A program made the position numbers and the translations under genes. 64,000 bases of DNA from NCBI GenBank assembly GCA_036381235.1, contig DASVDE010000012.1, forward strand, positions 1 to 64,000, written 5' to 3'. The notes under the pieces were generated by a model, which saw only the letters and a program-made list of their open reading frames with translations, did not search any database and was not told the origin of the DNA. Positions 37,092 through 45,921 of the stretch are shown piece by piece. The DNA is from DASVDE01 sp036381235. Lineage in GTDB: Bacteria; Actinomycetota; Thermoleophilia; Solirubrobacterales; 70-9. Position 1 is the first letter of the stretch; each line of letters opens with the position of its first letter.

Positions 37092-37108
37092 AGTTGCTTA
37101 ATGCAACT
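37092..37108. promoter_or_regulatory. Candidate HxlR operator (6-5-6 palindrome)
   Basis: AGTTGC-TTAAT-GCAACT, perfect 6-bp arms, 22 nt before the HxlR GTG start and 21 nt before the divergent small ORF/thioesterase start. The geometry equals the palindrome before the other HxlR gene (56419-56435). Confidence 0.55.
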
Positions 37109-37129
37109 TAGTGTGCGAAGATCACTCTC

Positions 37130-37594
37130 GTGCTCGGTCACGACTATCCGGGACAGATCTGCTCAATCGCCAAGGCGCTGGAGGTCGTGGGTGAGCGCTG
37201 GTCGCTGCTGATCGTCCGTGACGTGATGAACAGACGGCGACGCTTCGACGAGCTGCAGGGAGGCCTGGGCATCGCCCGCAACGTCCTCACGGCGCGGTTG
37301 CAGCGGCTGGTCGACGAGGACATTCTCGAGCGGCGGCCATACCAGTCGAACCCGGAGCGCTACGAGTACTTCCTCACCGAGAAGGGCCTCGACCTGTGGC
37401 CGGCGCTTGTCGCGCTGCTCGGCTGGGGCGATCGTCACTCCCCCAACCCGGCCGGTCCTCCGATGCTGATCGTCCACAAGGAGTGCGGCGGTCAGGTCAA
37501 CGACCGCGGGATCTGCGAAAGCTGCGGTGAGGTCCTGCACGCCCGTGACGCCCGCGCATTGCCCGGCCCGGGCATCGTCGCCAAAGCCGCCTGA
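37130..37594 (+). CDS. HxlR family regulator with C-terminal zinc-ribbon-like tail
   Basis: Winged helix-turn-helix repressor or activator of 154 residues, start GTG at 37130. The N-terminal Cys11 (GQICSIAKALEVVGERWSLL) is the usual HxlR position for redox sensing. The HTH region is FDELQGGLGIARNVLTARL. The tail has Cys119, Cys129 and Cys132 (KECGGQ...GICESCGE), a ribbon-like addition absent from short HxlR proteins. It is divergent from the thioesterase, and a 17-nt palindrome in the 58-bp gap is a likely operator for both. Confidence 0.9.
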   Translation: MLGHDYPGQICSIAKALEVVGERWSLLIVRDVMNRRRRFDELQGGLGIARNVLTARLQRLVDEDILERRPYQSNPERYEYFLTEKGLDLWPALVALLGWGDRHSPNPAGPPMLIVHKECGGQVNDRGICESCGEVLHARDARALPGPGIVAKAA

Positions 37595-37595
37595 C

Positions 37596-37645
37596 CGAAC
37601 TGCATCAAATTCTCTACCTGCCAGGGGAGAAATCGATGCAGTTCG
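37596..37645. repeat. 50-bp imperfect hairpin after the HxlR gene
   Basis: CGAACTGCATC (37596-37606) pairs with GATGCAGTTCG (37635-37645). The stem continues inward with a few mismatches to CCTG/CAGG at the centre. It starts 2 nt after the HxlR stop codon. No T-run. Confidence 0.65.
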
Positions 37646-37703
37646 CGAGTGAGGGCTGTAGCGTTGGCTGTCCGGTCAGCGGCGGCAAGTGAAGGAGAGA
37701 CGA

Positions 37704-39140
37704 ATGGCGACTGCGGCGGAAGTTCAAACCCGCGAGAAGATCTTCATCGGCGGCGAGTGGGTCACGCCGCGGGGCTCGGAGACGCTCGAGGTCGTCAACT
37801 CGACCACCGAGGAGACGATGGCGACGATCCCGGCCTGCACTCCCGAGGACGCCGACCTCGCGGTGCGCGCGGCCCGCGACGCCTTCGACTCCTGGTCGCA
37901 GACCTCACGCGAGGAGCGCGCGGGCTATCTCTCCGCGATCGCCGCCGGGCTGGGCGAGCGCTCCGAGGAGATCGCGGCGACGATCACCCAGGAGCTGGGA
38001 ATGCCGATCAAGCTCAGCCAGATCATCCAGGCGGGGCTGCCGACCGGACAGTTCGCGGCGATGCCGAAGCTGATGGAGGAGGTCGCCTGGGAGGAGGAGA
38101 TCGGCAACTCGCGAGTCCTGCGCGAGCCGGTTGGCGTGCTCGGTGCGATCACCCCCTGGAACTACCCGCTGAACCAGATCGCGGCCAAGGTCGCGCCGGC
38201 GCTGGCGGCCGGCTGCACCGTGGTGCTGAAGCCGAGCGAGGTGGTGCCGCTGAACGCCTTCATCCTGGCCGAGGTGATCGAGGCCGCCGGACTGCCGGCC
38301 GGAGTCTTCAACCTCATCACCGGCACGGGGCCGGTGGTCGGCGAGGCCGTCGCCGGACACCCCGCGGTCGACATGGTCTCCTTCACCGGCTCGACCCGCG
38401 CCGGGCGGCGCGTTTCCGAGCTGGCCTCTGCGACGGTGAAGCCGGTGGCGATGGAGCTGGGTGGCAAATCGCCCAATGTGATCCTCGATGACGCCGACCT
38501 CTCCCGCGCCGTTCCCGACGGCGTCGCCAAGTGCTTCCTCAACTCCGGCCAAACGTGCAGCGCGCTGACCCGGATGCTCGTTCCGCGCGAGAAGCTGGCC
38601 GAGGCCGAGGAGCTGGCCAAGTCGGTGGCTGAGAGCTTCACCCCCGGCGACCCGTTCGAGGAGTCGACGCGGCTTGGGCCACTGGTTTCCGACGTGCAGC
38701 GCGAGCGTGTGCGCGGCTTCATAGAGAAGGGCGAAGCCGAGGGCGCCAAGCTGGTGACCGGCGGCGCTGCACCCCCCGAGGGGCTCGAGCGTGGCTACTT
38801 CGTCCGTCCCACCGTCTTCTCCGAGGTGACGCCGGAGATGACGATCGCCCAGGAGGAGATCTTCGGACCAGTGCTGACGATCCAGCCCTACGAGGATGAG
38901 GACGACGCGGTGCGGATCGCCAACGACACCGTCTACGGCCTGGCCGGCGGCGTCTGGTCGGCTGACACCGACCGCGCGATCTCCGTCGCCAAGCGGATTC
39001 GAACCGGGCAGATCGAGATCAACGGCGGCGCCTTCAACCCACTGGCGCCGTTCGGCGGCTACAAGCAGTCGGGGCACGGTCGCGAGAACGGCCGTTACGC
39101 GATCGAAGAACTGCTCCAGGTTAAGAGTCTGCAGTTGTAG
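37704..39140 (+). CDS. Aldehyde dehydrogenase (NAD(P)+-dependent)
   Basis: Oxidises an aldehyde to the acid. 478 residues from ATG at 37704, with GAAGGAGAG 6 nt upstream, which beats the in-frame ATG at 37689. The catalytic Glu is in VAMELGGKSPNVI, the catalytic Cys in FLNSGQTCSALTRML, and the NAD region is ITPWNYPLNQIAAKVAPAL. Substrate unknown. The neighbouring acyl-CoA dehydrogenase suggests a role in fatty or branched-chain substrate oxidation. Confidence 0.94.
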   Translation: MATAAEVQTREKIFIGGEWVTPRGSETLEVVNSTTEETMATIPACTPEDADLAVRAARDAFDSWSQTSREERAGYLSAIAAGLGERSEEIAATITQELGMPIKLSQIIQAGLPTGQFAAMPKLMEEVAWEEEIGNSRVLREPVGVLGAITPWNYPLNQIAAKVAPALAAGCTVVLKPSEVVPLNAFILAEVIEAAGLPAGVFNLITGTGPVVGEAVAGHPAVDMVSFTGSTRAGRRVSELASATVKPVAMELGGKSPNVILDDADLSRAVPDGVAKCFLNSGQTCSALTRMLVPREKLAEAEELAKSVAESFTPGDPFEESTRLGPLVSDVQRERVRGFIEKGEAEGAKLVTGGAAPPEGLERGYFVRPTVFSEVTPEMTIAQEEIFGPVLTIQPYEDEDDAVRIANDTVYGLAGGVWSADTDRAISVAKRIRTGQIEINGGAFNPLAPFGGYKQSGHGRENGRYAIEELLQVKSLQL

Positions 39141-39142
39141 GC

Positions 39143-39219
39143 GGGCGGGTCCTGCCCCGGGCGAGAAGGCCTGCGGGCGAGGTTTACGTTCTCGGCCTCC
39201 TCGCCCGGGCCACCCGCCC
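39143..39219. repeat. 77-bp compound hairpin between ALDH and acyl-CoA dehydrogenase
   Basis: GGGCGGGT (39143-39150) pairs with ACCCGCCC (39212-39219), CCCGGGCGAG (39156-39165) with CTCGCCCGGG (39200-39209), and smaller inner pairs exist. It begins 2 nt after the ALDH stop codon. The outer arms resemble the CCGCGGGT/ACCCGCGG ends of the element in ftsZ and parA. Confidence 0.65.
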
Positions 39220-39246
39220 GACGACCGCATACTCTCCACGACGACG

Positions 39247-40392
39247 ATGAACTTCGATCTCTCTGACGAGCAGAAGCTTCTGCGGGACACGGTTCGGGAT
39301 TTCGCCCGGCAGGAAGTGGCTCCCGTGGCGGAGGAGTTGGACCGGACCAAGGCCTTCCCCTACGAGATCGTGGAGAAGATGGGCGGGCTGGGGTTGATGG
39401 GAATTCCGTTTCCGCAGGAGTTCGGGGGCGGCGGAGCGGACACGCTCTCCTACGCGCTGGCGGTCGAGGAGCTGGCGCGAGTGGACTCTTCGGTCTGCAT
39501 CACGATGGCAGCGCATACCTCGCTGGGGACGATGCCGATCTACCTGTGGGGGACGGATGAGCAAAAGAGCGAGTGGCTGCCCCAGCTGTGCAGTGGCAAG
39601 CGGCTCGCCTCGTTCGGGCTGACCGAGCCGGAGGCCGGGTCCGATGCGGGAAACGTGCGGACGACGGCGAAGCTGGACGACGGCGAATGGGTGGTGAACG
39701 GAGCGAAGCAGTTCATCACCAACTCCGGGACGGACATCTCCGGCTGCGTCGCGATCACCGCGGTCACCGGCGAAGCCGACGGGCGCAAGGAGATCTCGAA
39801 CCTGATCGTTCCCACCGGGACGCCGGGGTATGAGACGGGCGAGCCGTATCGCAAGATGGGGTGGAACGCCTCAGACACACGGCCCCTCTCCTTCGAGGAC
39901 TGCCGGGTACCGGAATCGAACCTGCTGGGACGGCGGGGGGACGGTTTCAAGAACTTCCTCCACATCCTCGACGGGGGGCGTATCGGCGTCGCTGCGATGG
40001 GGGTGGGGCTGGCGCAGGGGGCGCTGGACGAGGCGATCGCCTACGCCAAGGAGCGCCAGGCCTTCGGCCAGCCGATCTCCAAGTTCCAGTCGATCCAGGC
40101 GAAGATCGCCGACCTCTCGGCCCAGATCGAGGCCGCCCGCCTGCTGACCTGGCGCGCCGCCCTGGAGAAGGACGCCGGAAAGTCGTTCACGCTCACCGCC
40201 GCGCAGGCGAAGCTGATCACCGGCCGCCTCGCGGTCAAAGCGACCGAAGAGGCAGTGCAGATCCATGGCGGCTACGGCTACATCGAGGAGTACCCCGTCT
40301 GCCGCTTCTACCGAGACGCCAAGATCCTCACCATCGGCGAGGGCACCGACGAGGTGCAGCAGATGGTGATCGCCCGCCAGCTCGGCTGCTGA
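39247..40392 (+). CDS. Acyl-CoA dehydrogenase
   Basis: FAD enzyme introducing the alpha-beta double bond in acyl-CoA and passing electrons to ETF (encoded at 28837-30600). 381 residues from ATG at 39247 (MNFDLSDEQKLLRDTVRDFA). Typical blocks are FGLTEPEAGSDAGNVRTTA and QAFGQPISKFQSIQAKIADL. The catalytic base is Glu365 in IGEGTDEVQ, the position used by short/medium-chain and butyryl enzymes. Length specificity is undecided. Confidence 0.95.
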   Translation: MNFDLSDEQKLLRDTVRDFARQEVAPVAEELDRTKAFPYEIVEKMGGLGLMGIPFPQEFGGGGADTLSYALAVEELARVDSSVCITMAAHTSLGTMPIYLWGTDEQKSEWLPQLCSGKRLASFGLTEPEAGSDAGNVRTTAKLDDGEWVVNGAKQFITNSGTDISGCVAITAVTGEADGRKEISNLIVPTGTPGYETGEPYRKMGWNASDTRPLSFEDCRVPESNLLGRRGDGFKNFLHILDGGRIGVAAMGVGLAQGALDEAIAYAKERQAFGQPISKFQSIQAKIADLSAQIEAARLLTWRAALEKDAGKSFTLTAAQAKLITGRLAVKATEEAVQIHGGYGYIEEYPVCRFYRDAKILTIGEGTDEVQQMVIARQLGC

Positions 40393-40396
40393 AGGC

Positions 40397-40810
40397 TCAG
40401 CCGGCCATCGGACGGGAGGTGACGGCTCCCTCCGGGCGGTCCGCAACCTCGGCTGCGCGGCCCACCTTCTCGCCGATCCTGAAGTGGGAGCAGATCGTCA
40501 GTTCGTGCTCGCGCAGCAGCGGCCGTGCCGGGTCGACAACCGGAGAGGCCTCGATCGTCTTGCGCTCCTGCGCGATCCAAACGCGACCCTTCCCTCCGGC
40601 ACAACCGCTCAACGGGATCGCGACAAGCCTCGGGCGCCTTCGCCCGAGCTTCGCGATCAGCCAGGTCGGCTCGCCGCTCTCGGCATCGGCGAAGAAGCCG
40701 TGGACGCTGCCGGCCGAGCTCCCGTCGAGGTCATCGATCTTGTCTCCTATCCATTCCATCGCTTCCGCTGCGGTGGGAAGCCCGGCGGAGGGCTCAGCCG
40801 ACTCAACCAT
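40397..40810 (-). CDS. PRC-barrel-like hypothetical protein
   Basis: 137 residues. The central part (DDLDGSSAGSVHGFFADAES, GEPTWLIAKLGR, RLVAIPLSGC, VWIAQERKTIEASPV) follows the beta-barrel pattern of PRC domains. These occur in photosynthetic reaction-centre H subunits, RimM and stand-alone proteins. No enzymatic residues. It overlaps meaB by 8 bp, so they are co-translated, but a link in function is not evident. Confidence 0.6.
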   Translation of the reverse strand: MVESAEPSAGLPTAAEAMEWIGDKIDDLDGSSAGSVHGFFADAESGEPTWLIAKLGRRRPRLVAIPLSGCAGGKGRVWIAQERKTIEASPVVDPARPLLREHELTICSHFRIGEKVGRAAEVADRPEGAVTSRPMAG

Positions 40811-41765
40811 CGGCCTGTCGCTCCAGCAGCTCGCCGGCGGCGCTGGCCGGATCGAGCTCGCGCCGCACGACCCGCTCCAGCAGGGTGGCGATCTCCGAGT
40901 CGTCGGCGACCGTCGCCTCCAGCCGCCGCCGCATCCGCGAGGTCGCGATTCCCAGCACCTCGTTTCGCAGGTTGCGGGCGCGGCGTTCCTCCAGCACTCC
41001 GGCGGCCTCGATGTGGGCGCGGTGCTCGTCGATCTTCACCGCCAGCTCCTCGACGCCCTCGCCGCGGGCAGCCTCGGTGCGCAGGATCGGCACCTTCCAG
41101 CCATCCGGAGGCTCGGAGAGGGCGAGCACCCCGCGCACCTCGCGGACCATCGTGTCGGTCATCGGGTGGTCGGCCTTGTTGACGACGATCACATCGGGGA
41201 TCTCCATCACCCCGGCCTTCAGCGCCTGAATCGAGTCGCCTGAGCCCGGCATCAGCGCGAGCACGATCGTGTCCGCGTGGTCGACGATGTCGATCTCGGC
41301 CTGGCCGACCCCGACCGTCTCGATCAGGACGTCGTCCTTACCGGCGGCGTCCATCGCCAGCGCCACCTGCAGGGCCGCTTCGGAGAGGCCGCCGAGAGCG
41401 CCGCGCGAGGCCATCGAGCGGATGAAGACGCCGGGGTCGAGGAAGTGCTCGGAGAGGCGGATGCGATCGCCGAGCAGGGCACCGCGGGTGAACGGGCTCG
41501 AGGGGTCGATCGAGAGCACCGCCACCTGGCGCTCAGCCTTGCGAAGCTCGGCGGTGAGCGCGCCGATCAGCGTGCTCTTGCCCACCCCCGGCGGGCCGGT
41601 GAAGCCAACGATCCGCGCCTTGCCGGTCCGCGGATAGACCTCTCGCACCAACTCCCAGCCGGCGGGATCGTCGGACTCGATCAGCGTGATCGCTCGCGCC
41701 AGGGCACGCTTGTCCCCGGCGACGAGGCGCTCGGCGAGCGAGGCGGTCTTGGCAACGTCAGGCAT
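40803..41765 (-). CDS. meaB: Methylmalonyl-CoA mutase-associated GTPase
   Basis: G3E-type GTPase that guards and reactivates adenosylcobalamin mutase. 320 residues. The P-loop is GFTGPPGVGKSTLIGALT, switch and Mg region IDPSSPFTRGALLGDRIR, DVLIETVGVGQAEIDI carries the conserved Glu/Asp and NKAD is the G4 motif. The mutase chains are about 8 kb away on the same strand, outside one operon. Confidence 0.95.
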   Translation of the reverse strand: MPDVAKTASLAERLVAGDKRALARAITLIESDDPAGWELVREVYPRTGKARIVGFTGPPGVGKSTLIGALTAELRKAERQVAVLSIDPSSPFTRGALLGDRIRLSEHFLDPGVFIRSMASRGALGGLSEAALQVALAMDAAGKDDVLIETVGVGQAEIDIVDHADTIVLALMPGSGDSIQALKAGVMEIPDVIVVNKADHPMTDTMVREVRGVLALSEPPDGWKVPILRTEAARGEGVEELAVKIDEHRAHIEAAGVLEERRARNLRNEVLGIATSRMRRRLEATVADDSEIATLLERVVRRELDPASAAGELLERQADG

Positions 41766-41794
41766 GGGCGCCTGAGTCTAAAGTCCCGGCCGCC

Positions 41795-42451
41795 GTGATC
41801 CACTTTCTTCGCTTCGCCGCCCACAACGGGATGCTCACGCCGAAATACGCGCTGCTGCTCGGCCGCTACCTGCGACGCCGGCTGCTGACCCCCGCCGGCT
41901 GGCGCTGGCGAACCCACGGCCCACTGTTCCTCGGCAGCGGCCTGGAGCTGCAGATCTCCCGCCGCGGCCGCATCGAATTCGGCCGCTTCGTCTGGATCGG
42001 CCACGGCAGCAAGATTCGCTGCCACGAGGGAAGGGTCGAAATCGGCGAGAAAACGGTGATGGGACAAGAGTGCACGATCTCCGCCTACCGCCGGGTGCGA
42101 ATCGGCGAGCAATGCGTAATCGCCGACCGAGCGATGTTCATCGACTTCGACCACGGCGTCGTCGAAGTCGAGCGGCCGATTCGCCAACAGGGCATCTACA
42201 TGCGGGACGTGGAGGTCGGGTCCAACGTGTGGATCGGCTATGGCGCCTGCATTCTGCGCGGCGTCCGGGTCGGCGACAACTCGATCGTCGGCACCAACGC
42301 GGTCGTCACCAAGGACGTTCCCGCCAACGCCGTGGTAGCCGGGATTCCAGCGCGCATCATCCGCATGCGCGAAGCCCCGGAGAGGCTGCGCTGGCCAACC
42401 CCGGTGGAGCCCGATCCGGCAGCCGAGACCACCCTCCAGCCGCCGGGCTAA
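41795..42451 (+). CDS. Left-handed beta-helix acyltransferase
   Basis: 218-residue hexapeptide-repeat O-acyltransferase (start GTG at 41795). Repeats run from about residue 60 to 180 (IEFGRFVWIGHGSKI, VRIGEQCVIADRAMF, VEVGSNVWIGYGACILRGV). The likely catalytic His is in IDFDHGVVEVE. The ending VTKDVPANAVVAGIPARIIR is the standard acetyltransferase close. It is convergent with the GT4 gene, with a 4-bp overlap. By position it matches the acetyltransferase gene near the mycobacterial MGLP genes, so an acyl acceptor sugar is likely. Confidence 0.88.
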   Translation: MIHFLRFAAHNGMLTPKYALLLGRYLRRRLLTPAGWRWRTHGPLFLGSGLELQISRRGRIEFGRFVWIGHGSKIRCHEGRVEIGEKTVMGQECTISAYRRVRIGEQCVIADRAMFIDFDHGVVEVERPIRQQGIYMRDVEVGSNVWIGYGACILRGVRVGDNSIVGTNAVVTKDVPANAVVAGIPARIIRMREAPERLRWPTPVEPDPAAETTLQPPG

Positions 42452-43641
42452 GCGAGCTTGGGGTCGGCGACGAGGTCGGCGTAGACGGCAGCTGTCTGCT
42501 CGGCGACGTCGGCCCAGTCGAAGCGGCGAACGTGCTCATATGCCTCGGCAACCAGACGGCGGCCCAACTCGTCGTCGGAGAGGACGCGGACCGCCACCTC
42601 GGCGAGCGCCTCGGGGTCGTGAGCGCGGAAGCGCAACCCGGCCTCCTCATGCGGGACGACCTCGCGCAGGCCGCCGGTGTCAGCGACGATGCAGGGACAG
42701 CCGGATGCCATCGCCTCCAGAGCCACGAGGCCGAAGGGCTCATAGATGGAGGGAACCACGGTGAGGTCGGCGATCCGGTAGAGAGAGTGCAGGACGTCGT
42801 CGCCGATCCAGCCGAGGAAGGTGCCGTAGTCCATCAGCCCCAGCTGCCTGGCCTGCCTGTGCAACTCGGCCTCGTGGGTACCTGAGCCGGCAACCAGAAA
42901 GCGTGTCTTTGGGACCTCCTCGAGTACCCGCGGCATCGCCTCGAGCGCCAGCTGAAAGCCCTTCTCGTAGACGAGTCGGCCGATCAGCAGGACCAGCTTC
43001 TCCTCCGGCGCTGCGAACTCCGACCGCAACCGGATCAGCTCGGTTGGGTCGGAGGTTTGGAGATCGTCGGGATCGATGCCGTTGGGAATCACCGTCACCC
43101 GCTCTTCCTCGACGTCGAAGATGTCGGCTATCTGCTCGCGCATGTAGTGGGAGCACGCAATGACGCGATCGGAGCGGTTTGTGATCCAGCGCTCGACCCC
43201 GTGGATGTAGGTCTGGGGATGCTTGTCGACCCAGCCCTGATGACGACCGTGCTCGGTGGCGTGGATCGTGGTGAGCAGCGACGCGCCGAAGCGCTTGGCG
43301 AGGTGGTCGCAGGCGTTGGCGACCAGCCAGTCGTGGCCGTGAACGAGGTCGAAGTCGTAGCGGTCGCCCAGCTCGACCCCGACAGCCAGCATGTCGGAGT
43401 TCATCCGCTCGACCCAGGTAACGAACTCGCCGAGGTCGGTGGGCCGCTTGGGCTCGCGGATGCGGTGGACGATGACATCGTTGAAGCGCTCCTGCTCCGG
43501 GGACTCCTCACCTCCGCGTGTCAAGACATGGACTTCGACCCCAAGCTCGACCAGGGCCTCGGAGAGCTTGCGCACATGGCGGGCCAGGCCGCCCTCGATC
43601 AGCGGCGGGTACTCCCAGGAGAGAATCAGGACACAGGTCAT
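42448..43641 (-). CDS. GT4 glycosyltransferase (Rv3032-like alpha-1,4-glucosyltransferase)
   Basis: 397-residue GT-B retaining glycosyltransferase. The N-terminal loop is SWEYPPLIEGGLARHV, the mid part VHGHDWLVANACDHLA and the donor region IPNGIDPDDL. The E-x7-E motif is EPFGLVALE in PSIYEPFGLVALEAM. Overall it resembles glycogen synthase-like enzymes of the Rv3032/GlgA group, which extend alpha-1,4-glucan on MGLP or glycogen. It heads into GH57 and methyltransferase genes in the same order as M. tuberculosis Rv3032-Rv3031-Rv3030. Confidence 0.88.
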   Translation of the reverse strand: MTCVLILSWEYPPLIEGGLARHVRKLSEALVELGVEVHVLTRGGEESPEQERFNDVIVHRIREPKRPTDLGEFVTWVERMNSDMLAVGVELGDRYDFDLVHGHDWLVANACDHLAKRFGASLLTTIHATEHGRHQGWVDKHPQTYIHGVERWITNRSDRVIACSHYMREQIADIFDVEEERVTVIPNGIDPDDLQTSDPTELIRLRSEFAAPEEKLVLLIGRLVYEKGFQLALEAMPRVLEEVPKTRFLVAGSGTHEAELHRQARQLGLMDYGTFLGWIGDDVLHSLYRIADLTVVPSIYEPFGLVALEAMASGCPCIVADTGGLREVVPHEEAGLRFRAHDPEALAEVAVRVLSDDELGRRLVAEAYEHVRRFDWADVAEQTAAVYADLVADPKLA

Positions 43642-43655
43642 CGAAAGGTCGCTGC

Positions 43656-45065
43656 TTAGGGCTCCAGCAGCGCTGAAAGGCTCAGATCCGGGGCGAGGGC
43701 ACGCATGCGTGGTTCGGTGGCCGCGGAGTCTATGGCCTCCAGGGCGGCTTCCGAATGCGATGTGGCGCGTTGGAACGCGTAATCGCCCGCCTGCCCTCGC
43801 CTGTCGAGAAATGCCCAGTCGCTGGACTGGACAGCCAACAGCTCACGCGCCGCACGCAGAGCCGAGGGCCCGCGCAGGCCATCGCCGAGCGCGCGGAGCA
43901 GCCGCATCTCCAGTCGCCGTGCCGCCCAGGCCAGATCGGCAACAGGCGGCGAGTCCCAGGTCCCAAAGCCCTTCCCTTCGCCCCAAGTCGATGACGCCAG
44001 CGGACGATCGAGGGGCTCATGCTCGGCCAGCGCCTCGGGAACGGTGAGCAACCGCACTCCTGCCGCCTCGGCGCCGTCGAGCACCTCACGCAGCCATATC
44101 GGCCCCTCGCTCCACCAGTGCCCGATCAGCTCGGTGTCGATCGCGAAGACGAGCAGGCCTCGATGGCCTCGCACCTCCCGGCAATCGCGCAGCCGCGCGG
44201 CGGTGGCGGCGAGGAACTCGCGCGCCTGGCGCCGGGCCACCTCCTCTGCGGCCCGCGGGTCATAGGCCCCTCCGCCGATCTTCCAGATACGCACGCCGCG
44301 AAGGGACTTGCCGGTGAATTGGACATGAACGGGGTCGGATGGATAGCCATCCATGGACCAGAGCCACTGGATCGCCTCCCAATCGATCGGCAGGGCCACC
44401 GGCCCCGCCTCGGTGGCGATCGGCGCCAACGCCGCCAGCGGCCGGCGCTCTTGAGCGCTCTGGTCGACGCAGAACCAGCGCACTCCCTCTTCGGCCAGCC
44501 GCCACTCCAGGCCGGGGGCGTAGGCGCACTCCGGCAGCCAGAAGCCTCCTCCCCAGCCAAAACGCCGCCTGTGTGAGCGAATGCCGGCGTCGAGCTGCAG
44601 CCGCAAGCCCTCGCGCGTCGCCAGCAGCGGCAGCACAGCGTGAGTCGCCGCCGAAGCGGCAAGCGCGACGCGACCTTCCTCAGCCGCTGCCTGGAACGGT
44701 CGCAGCGGGCTCCCCCCATGCGCATCGAGCAACTCCAGCGCGTGCCGGTAACGCGCCAGCTCCGCTGTGCAGGCGTCACGGCATTCCTCCGACACCTGCC
44801 GCGCATCGGTCTCAGCCGCCTTGACTCGCCAATCGACGAGGAACCGGCGCAGCCTTTCGGCGACTCCAGTGTCCTCCAGCTGATCGGCCAGCACGGGCGT
44901 CACCGTCATCGTCAGCCGGTCTGCGACCTCCAACACCGGCAAGTAGGACCTGACCACGGCATCGAACAGCCACTCCTCGCCGAACGGATACGTCCCAAAC
45001 CCCTCCACATAGGGCATGTGGCTATGGAGAACGATGGCGAGATCGCCGACGGTCTCCTCAGACAT
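43656..45065 (-). CDS. GH57 1,4-alpha-glucan branching enzyme-like protein
   Basis: 469-residue GH57 protein. It opens LAIVLHSHMPYVEGFGTYPF. The catalytic nucleophile is Glu179 (WLPECAY) and the acid/base Asp310 (AIDTELIGHWWSEG), both matching GH57 branching enzymes. A C-terminal helical domain is present. It is placed 14 bp after GT4 (in the genomic sense of coordinates) and overlaps the methyltransferase by 8 bp. In mycobacteria the homologous Rv3031 acts in MGLP synthesis. Confidence 0.9.
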   Translation of the reverse strand: MSEETVGDLAIVLHSHMPYVEGFGTYPFGEEWLFDAVVRSYLPVLEVADRLTMTVTPVLADQLEDTGVAERLRRFLVDWRVKAAETDARQVSEECRDACTAELARYRHALELLDAHGGSPLRPFQAAAEEGRVALAASAATHAVLPLLATREGLRLQLDAGIRSHRRRFGWGGGFWLPECAYAPGLEWRLAEEGVRWFCVDQSAQERRPLAALAPIATEAGPVALPIDWEAIQWLWSMDGYPSDPVHVQFTGKSLRGVRIWKIGGGAYDPRAAEEVARRQAREFLAATAARLRDCREVRGHRGLLVFAIDTELIGHWWSEGPIWLREVLDGAEAAGVRLLTVPEALAEHEPLDRPLASSTWGEGKGFGTWDSPPVADLAWAARRLEMRLLRALGDGLRGPSALRAARELLAVQSSDWAFLDRRGQAGDYAFQRATSHSEAALEAIDSAATEPRMRALAPDLSLSALLEP

Positions 45066-45825
45066 GACAGATGGCGAGAAAGTCCAAGGCCCTGTCCAGG
45101 TCCGCTTCTCTCAGCCTGAAATCGGATGCGGAGATCGCCGGTGTGAAGCGATCGTAGACCGGCTTGGTGATGCGCAGCGCCTTGTGGACGCGGTCCCACC
45201 CAAGCTTGATCGCCAGCTCGTGAGCCCGCAGCTTGCGGGCATGGAAGAGGCCGAGCATTTCCACCCGCGGAAAGTGGGCCTCGCAAAGCTCGCGGAACTC
45301 TTCGGCGCGGTATTCGCGAACGTGCCAGGGGTTGTCGGATTTCTCCGCACCCTCCGGCGCCAAGGTCAGCAGGTTCGGCGTGGAGACGTAGGCGACCCCT
45401 CCGGGCGAGAGCATCTCCTTGAAGTGCTCGAGGATCGCCCCCGCATCCTGCACGTGCTCGATCGTCTGCAGGAAGACCACCGCATCGCAAGCCTCGGCGA
45501 AGCTCTCGACAAGGTCGCGCTCGAAGCGCAGATTTGCGGTTGTGTAGCGCAGGCGCGCGTGCTCGTGTGCCTCCGGATTGGCATCGACCCCGACCACGCT
45601 CGACGCGCCCCCCCCCGCCAGCACGTTCGACCCGTAGCCCTCGCCACAGGCCATGTCGACCACCCGCATCCCCTCGACCCGCGACGCAATCCACTCATAG
45701 ACGACCAGGTGACGGCGATACCAGTAGTTCTCCTCCGGCACATCGGGCAGCGTCCGTTCCCCGGTTAAGGGCAGCGGCGGCACGCCGGGGGGCTGGTTGA
45801 GCTGGAGATATTCGCGCTGCTCCAT
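45058..45825 (-). CDS. SAM-dependent methyltransferase (Rv3030-like)
   Basis: Class I methyltransferase, about 255 residues. The start is ATG at 45823-45825 (MEQREYLQLNQPPGVPPLPL); an ATG 9 bp upstream (45834) is also possible. Motif I is VVDMACGEGYGSNVLA, and GVDANPEAHEHA carries the ribose-binding acid. The N-terminal PLTGERTLPDVPEENYWYRR is characteristic of sugar methyltransferases in this cluster. Overlap with GH57 links it to the glucan pathway; sugar O-methylation is the inferred role. Confidence 0.85.
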   Translation of the reverse strand: MEQREYLQLNQPPGVPPLPLTGERTLPDVPEENYWYRRHLVVYEWIASRVEGMRVVDMACGEGYGSNVLAGGGASSVVGVDANPEAHEHARLRYTTANLRFERDLVESFAEACDAVVFLQTIEHVQDAGAILEHFKEMLSPGGVAYVSTPNLLTLAPEGAEKSDNPWHVREYRAEEFRELCEAHFPRVEMLGLFHARKLRAHELAIKLGWDRVHKALRITKPVYDRFTPAISASDFRLREADLDRALDFLAICHV

Positions 45826-45833
45826 GGAATTCA

Positions 45834-45897
45834 AATTTCGCGCTTTCCTCGCTGCGCAGAAGGATCAGAGATGGATGCTTGCTCGGTCCGCACTCAC
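45834..45897. repeat. Dispersed ~65-bp intergenic repeat, copy 2
   Basis: About 85% identical to 10067-10131. It lies between two divergent methyltransferase genes, covering most of the spacer. On the + strand it can be read as MDACSVRTH, and copy 1 as MDVCSLRAH, so automatic starts may wrongly include it. Confidence 0.7.
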
Positions 45898-45921
45898 CGA
45901 AACCGTATTGTTCCCGGCCCG

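Noticed and set aside
45871..45921. Upstream ATG start (MDACSVRTH) for the methyltransferase at 45922.
   Set aside because: The sequence belongs to the dispersed repeat; the ATG at 45922 begins a typical methyltransferase N-terminus.
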